From assembly GCA_009693345.1 (NCBI GenBank), contig SHXL01000003.1, positions 1 through 37,361 on the forward strand: a stretch of 37,361 bases of DNA. Direction: 5' to 3'. Positions within the stretch are counted from its first letter, which is position 1; each line of letters opens with the position of its first letter. This DNA is from Betaproteobacteria bacterium (GTDB lineage: Bacteria > Pseudomonadota > Gammaproteobacteria > Burkholderiales > SG8-39). Position numbers and translations under genes: made by a program. Below the pieces are notes generated by a model that saw only the letters and a list, made by a program, of their open reading frames with translations, was not told where the DNA came from and ran no database searches. Positions 34,803-37,361 of this stretch are shown piece by piece.

Positions 34803-36146
34803 CTACTCTGCAGAAATCTTCCCCACCAGCCAGCGCGCGGTGCGCAAAAGCCGCGCGTCGAAGTGCCGGCGGCCCACCAGTTGCACTCCGAGCGGCATTC
34901 CGTTCGATCCGCGCAACAGCGGCAGCGACAGCGCGGGCAATCCGGCAAGCGTCCAGAGGGTGCAGAACGCCGGATCGCCGGTCGAATCCAGCCCTTTCGG
35001 CGCCGTTCCCGCCGCCGCCGGCGTAAGGATTGCATCGTAGCGCTGCGTGAACAGTTCCTCGAAGTTCTCCTGAATCGGGGCGATCAGCGACAGTGCGCGC
35101 TGGTAGTCCACCGCGCGTACTTCACGGCCGCGCTCGATCAGCGCGCGCAGCTTATCGGACAGTTTGTCGCGCCCATCGCGCCACTCGCGCTCCAAGTTTG
35201 CCGCCATTTCGGCTTCCATGATCGTCTTGTGCCACTCCCAGGCCTCTGCCGCGGAGGGAAACAGCTCGACCTCCTCAACCGCGCCGCCCAACGCGTCGAC
35301 CAACTCGCCGAACGCCTCCTTCGCCTCCGCGTCCACACGGTCCCAGTGCGGCGTCTTGATGAATCCGATCACCGGAGGAATCGGCGGCTCCTCGGCGGCG
35401 ATGGCGCCGAAGGGGATGCGCGCGACCGGGCGGGTGTCGGGATCGCCCGCGTCCCAGCCGGTGAGCGATTCCATCGCCAGCGCGAGGTCCTCGATCGAGC
35501 GCGCGAACACGCCAGCATGGTCCAGCGTACGCGACAGCTTGAGGATCCCGGTGCGGGGCACCAGACCGTGGCTGGGCTTGAAACCGTAGGCGCCGCAGAA
35601 CGCCGCCGGCCGGATCACCGAGCCGTTGGTCTGGCTGCCAAGCGCAAGCGGCACCATTCCCGCTGCAACCGCGGCGGCCGATCCGGAGGACGATCCGCCC
35701 GGCGTGTGCTCGGGATTGTGCGGGTTGCGCGTCTTGCCGGGATGGAAATAGGCGCACTCGGTGGTCACCGTCTTGCCGAGGATCACCGCACCGGCAGCGC
35801 GCAGCTTCGCCACCACGGCCGCGTCATCGCGCGGCGTGCGGCCGGCGTGCAGGACGGTGCCGTTCTCGGTCGGCATGTCGCCGGTATCGATGATGTCCTT
35901 GATGCCGACTGGCACCCCGCAGAGCGGCCCGGCTGCCTGGCCCGAGCGGCGCAACTCGTCCGCGGCGCGCGCCTGGGCGAGAGCGTGCTCCTCATCGAGA
36001 AACGTCCAGGCTTGGACCTTCGGCTCGATCTCGCGGCAGCGATCGAGGCAGGCACGCACGAGTTCTTCGGAGGTGAGCGCTCCCTCGCGGATCAGTCGCG
36101 CGGCGGCGGCGGCGGACAGGTCTGGCGCCTGTCGCTCATTTGCCAT
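34803..36146 (-). CDS. amidase signature family hydrolase
   Basis: This 447-residue amidase has the Ser-cisSer-Lys apparatus: lysine in GIKDIIDT (about 82), the GGSSSGSAAAVAAGM motif (about 155) and the nucleophile region GSQTNGSVIRPAAFCG. The family hydrolyses small amides, and some members act as GatA; this one is not GatA by context. It overlaps the TRAP permease gene by 11 bases and follows it on the same strand, so uptake of an amide or a related acid and its hydrolysis is a reasonable guess. The substrate is not determined. Confidence 0.93.
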   Translation of the reverse strand: MANERQAPDLSAAAAARLIREGALTSEELVRACLDRCREIEPKVQAWTFLDEEHALAQARAADELRRSGQAAGPLCGVPVGIKDIIDTGDMPTENGTVLHAGRTPRDDAAVVAKLRAAGAVILGKTVTTECAYFHPGKTRNPHNPEHTPGGSSSGSAAAVAAGMVPLALGSQTNGSVIRPAAFCGAYGFKPSHGLVPRTGILKLSRTLDHAGVFARSIEDLALAMESLTGWDAGDPDTRPVARIPFGAIAAEEPPIPPVIGFIKTPHWDRVDAEAKEAFGELVDALGGAVEEVELFPSAAEAWEWHKTIMEAEMAANLEREWRDGRDKLSDKLRALIERGREVRAVDYQRALSLIAPIQENFEELFTQRYDAILTPAAAGTAPKGLDSTGDPAFCTLWTLAGLPALSLPLLRGSNGMPLGVQLVGRRHFDARLLRTARWLVGKISAE

Positions 36147-37361
36147 AGAGCATGTGAGGCACCCACAGACCGATGCCGGGGAAAAGGTACAGCAGGATCA
36201 GTGCAATCACCTGGATCCCCATGAACGGCAACATGCCGGCGAAGATTTGATTGAGCGTCACGTGCGGTGGCGAAACACCCTTGAGATAGAACGCCGCCAT
36301 CGCTACCGGCGGCGACAGGAACGCGGTTTGCAGGTTCAACGCCACCAACAGGCCGAAGAACAGCGGATCGATGTGGAAGTGCGGCAGCAGCGGCAGGAAA
36401 ATCGGCATGAAGATGATGATGATCTCCGTCCATTCGAGCGGCCAGCCGAGGATGAAAATGATGAACTGGGCGAGGATCATGAACTGCACCGGCGTCATGT
36501 CGAGCGACAGCACCCACTTCTCGATCAACTCCTGGCCGCCGAGCAGCGCGAACGCGGCCGAGAAAATGCCGGAGCCGACGAACAACCAGCACACCATCGC
36601 GCTCGTCTTGGCGGTGAGAAAGGACGATTCCTTGACGATCACCCCGAGCTGTTTGACCGTCTTCCAGATTACGGGGCCGGGACGCGGGCCGCCTGGCAGC
36701 GCCTCACGCCAATGACCGGTGAAGCGGTAGATCGCCGCCAGGATGAATCCGCCGAATCCGCCGACCGCCGCCGCCTCGGAGGGCGTCGACAGCCCGAACA
36801 CGATCGAGCCGAGCACCGCCAGGATCAGCAGCGCCAGAGGAAAAAACGAGGTGAGCAGCAGCTTGAACACCTCGAGCCGCTCCCAGTTCCACAGCCGGTA
36901 GATGACCGCTACGGCGCCGATGCCGATGCCGAACACGATCCACAACCAAAGGGGCACGGGCAGCCGCTCGCGTTCCGCGGCCGCGACTGCTTTTTCGGCG
37001 GGTTTCTCCTCGGCCGCTTTTTCCGCGGCGGGCGTGGGCTCCTTTGCTTCGTTGGCCTGAGGTTCCTTTACTCCAGATTCTTCTTCCTCGGTTTCCGGCG
37101 CGCCGATGAGCCCCGTCGACTGCTCTCTTTCTTCGGCGGCCGACTGGGCCAACCCGCCCGCCTCGATCAGCCCGGCCGTGCTGGCCTCGACTTCCGGCGC
37201 GGTCGCGATCCGATAGCTGACACCCAGCACTGCGACGATGAACAGCGCCGGGGTCAGCGTGACGAACAGTTGCGCGAGCGCGGTGCGCTTCGCGACGCCA
37301 GCACCGCCGCCCGTGAGCGCGCGCGACAGCCCCATCAACGGGTTGCTGCCACGCCGCGAAA
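36136..37361 (-). CDS. dctM: TRAP transporter large permease DctM-like (5' truncated)
   Basis: This is the C-terminal part of a DctM-type TRAP permease: at least eight hydrophobic segments with FGLSTPSEAAAVGGFGGF, FSAAFALLGG, MILAQFIIFILGWPLEWTEIIIIFMPIFLPLL and LNLQTAFLSPP. It moves a substrate delivered by a periplasmic DctP protein using sodium or proton gradient. It reads through the window edge, so the start is unseen. A charged Glu/Ala/Pro-rich loop (about 75 residues between two membrane segments) is unusually long. No DctP or DctQ gene is visible here; they may lie outside. Confidence 0.9.
   Translation of the reverse strand, partial: SRRGSNPLMGLSRALTGGGAGVAKRTALAQLFVTLTPALFIVAVLGVSYRIATAPEVEASTAGLIEAGGLAQSAAEEREQSTGLIGAPETEEEESGVKEPQANEAKEPTPAAEKAAEEKPAEKAVAAAERERLPVPLWLWIVFGIGIGAVAVIYRLWNWERLEVFKLLLTSFFPLALLILAVLGSIVFGLSTPSEAAAVGGFGGFILAAIYRFTGHWREALPGGPRPGPVIWKTVKQLGVIVKESSFLTAKTSAMVCWLFVGSGIFSAAFALLGGQELIEKWVLSLDMTPVQFMILAQFIIFILGWPLEWTEIIIIFMPIFLPLLPHFHIDPLFFGLLVALNLQTAFLSPPVAMAAFYLKGVSPPHVTLNQIFAGMLPFMGIQVIALILLYLFPGIGLWVPHMLYGK

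Overview
The window is GC-rich DNA from a Gram-negative betaproteobacterium, probably an uncultured Burkholderiales or Nitrosomonadales relative. Three things suggest this. Gene neighbourhoods such as glnE divergent from yhdP-nitrilase-tldD, and ilvE-zinc finger-waaF, are, as I recall them, typical of that class. It carries LPS heptose genes and envelope genes (yhdP, dolP, waaF, gmhA, rfaE2). The RNase P RNA is bacterial type A. Genes are tightly packed, and many neighbours share a 4-base NTGA stop/start overlap. I see no phage, transposon, CRISPR or tRNA.

Layout. 1-1501: the 3' part of an AMP-ligase/PlsC acyltransferase fusion, cut by the window edge. 1515-6017 (minus): operon sucC-sucD-alpha/beta hydrolase-benE. 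6060-7568: glpK, divergent from sucC. 7540-8226: a dimeric alpha/beta-barrel protein. 8434-16133 (minus): yhdP, nitrilase-like hydrolase, tldD and a two-subunit CoA-transferase. 16194-18740: glnE. 18756-19374 (minus): a small unknown gene and an ArsR regulator. 19456-24313 (plus): ilvE, zf-CHCC, waaF, NTF2-like, yheT-like hydrolase, phosphomannomutase. 24332-27205 (minus): rhlE, thioesterase and two unknown proteins. 27234-27701: a GNAT acetyltransferase. 27688-30112 (minus): yraN, periplasmic HIRAN protein, gmhA-like SIS protein, dolP lipoprotein, rfaE2, which parallels the E. coli yra cluster. 30151-32735 (plus): rsmI, pyrC, DUF3025. 32745-33138: rnpB. 33230-34176: an HD-domain gene broken by two apparent one-base insertions. 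34281-34748: a small PAS protein. 34803-37361 (minus): TRAP large permease (cut by the edge) and amidase.

Functional links. waaF, the phosphomannomutase, gmhA and rfaE2 serve LPS or surface sugars. yhdP and dolP serve the outer membrane. sucCD, glpK and pyrC are core metabolism. benE, the IpdAB-like CoA-transferase and the truncated acyl ligase hint at aromatic or ring-compound catabolism. TRAP plus amidase hints at uptake and hydrolysis of an amide.

I found no convincing new multi-gene system. The most useful observations are gene-level. Three genes have apparent non-standard starts (ATT for rhlE, CTG for waaF and rfaE2). A -10 box lies exactly six bases before the start codon of several genes, with the same spacing before the rnpB 5' end, which suggests leaderless mRNAs. 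The HD gene is doubly frameshifted. A HIRAN domain is predicted to be exported. Short AT-rich, lysine-rich patches recur inside otherwise GC-rich genes.
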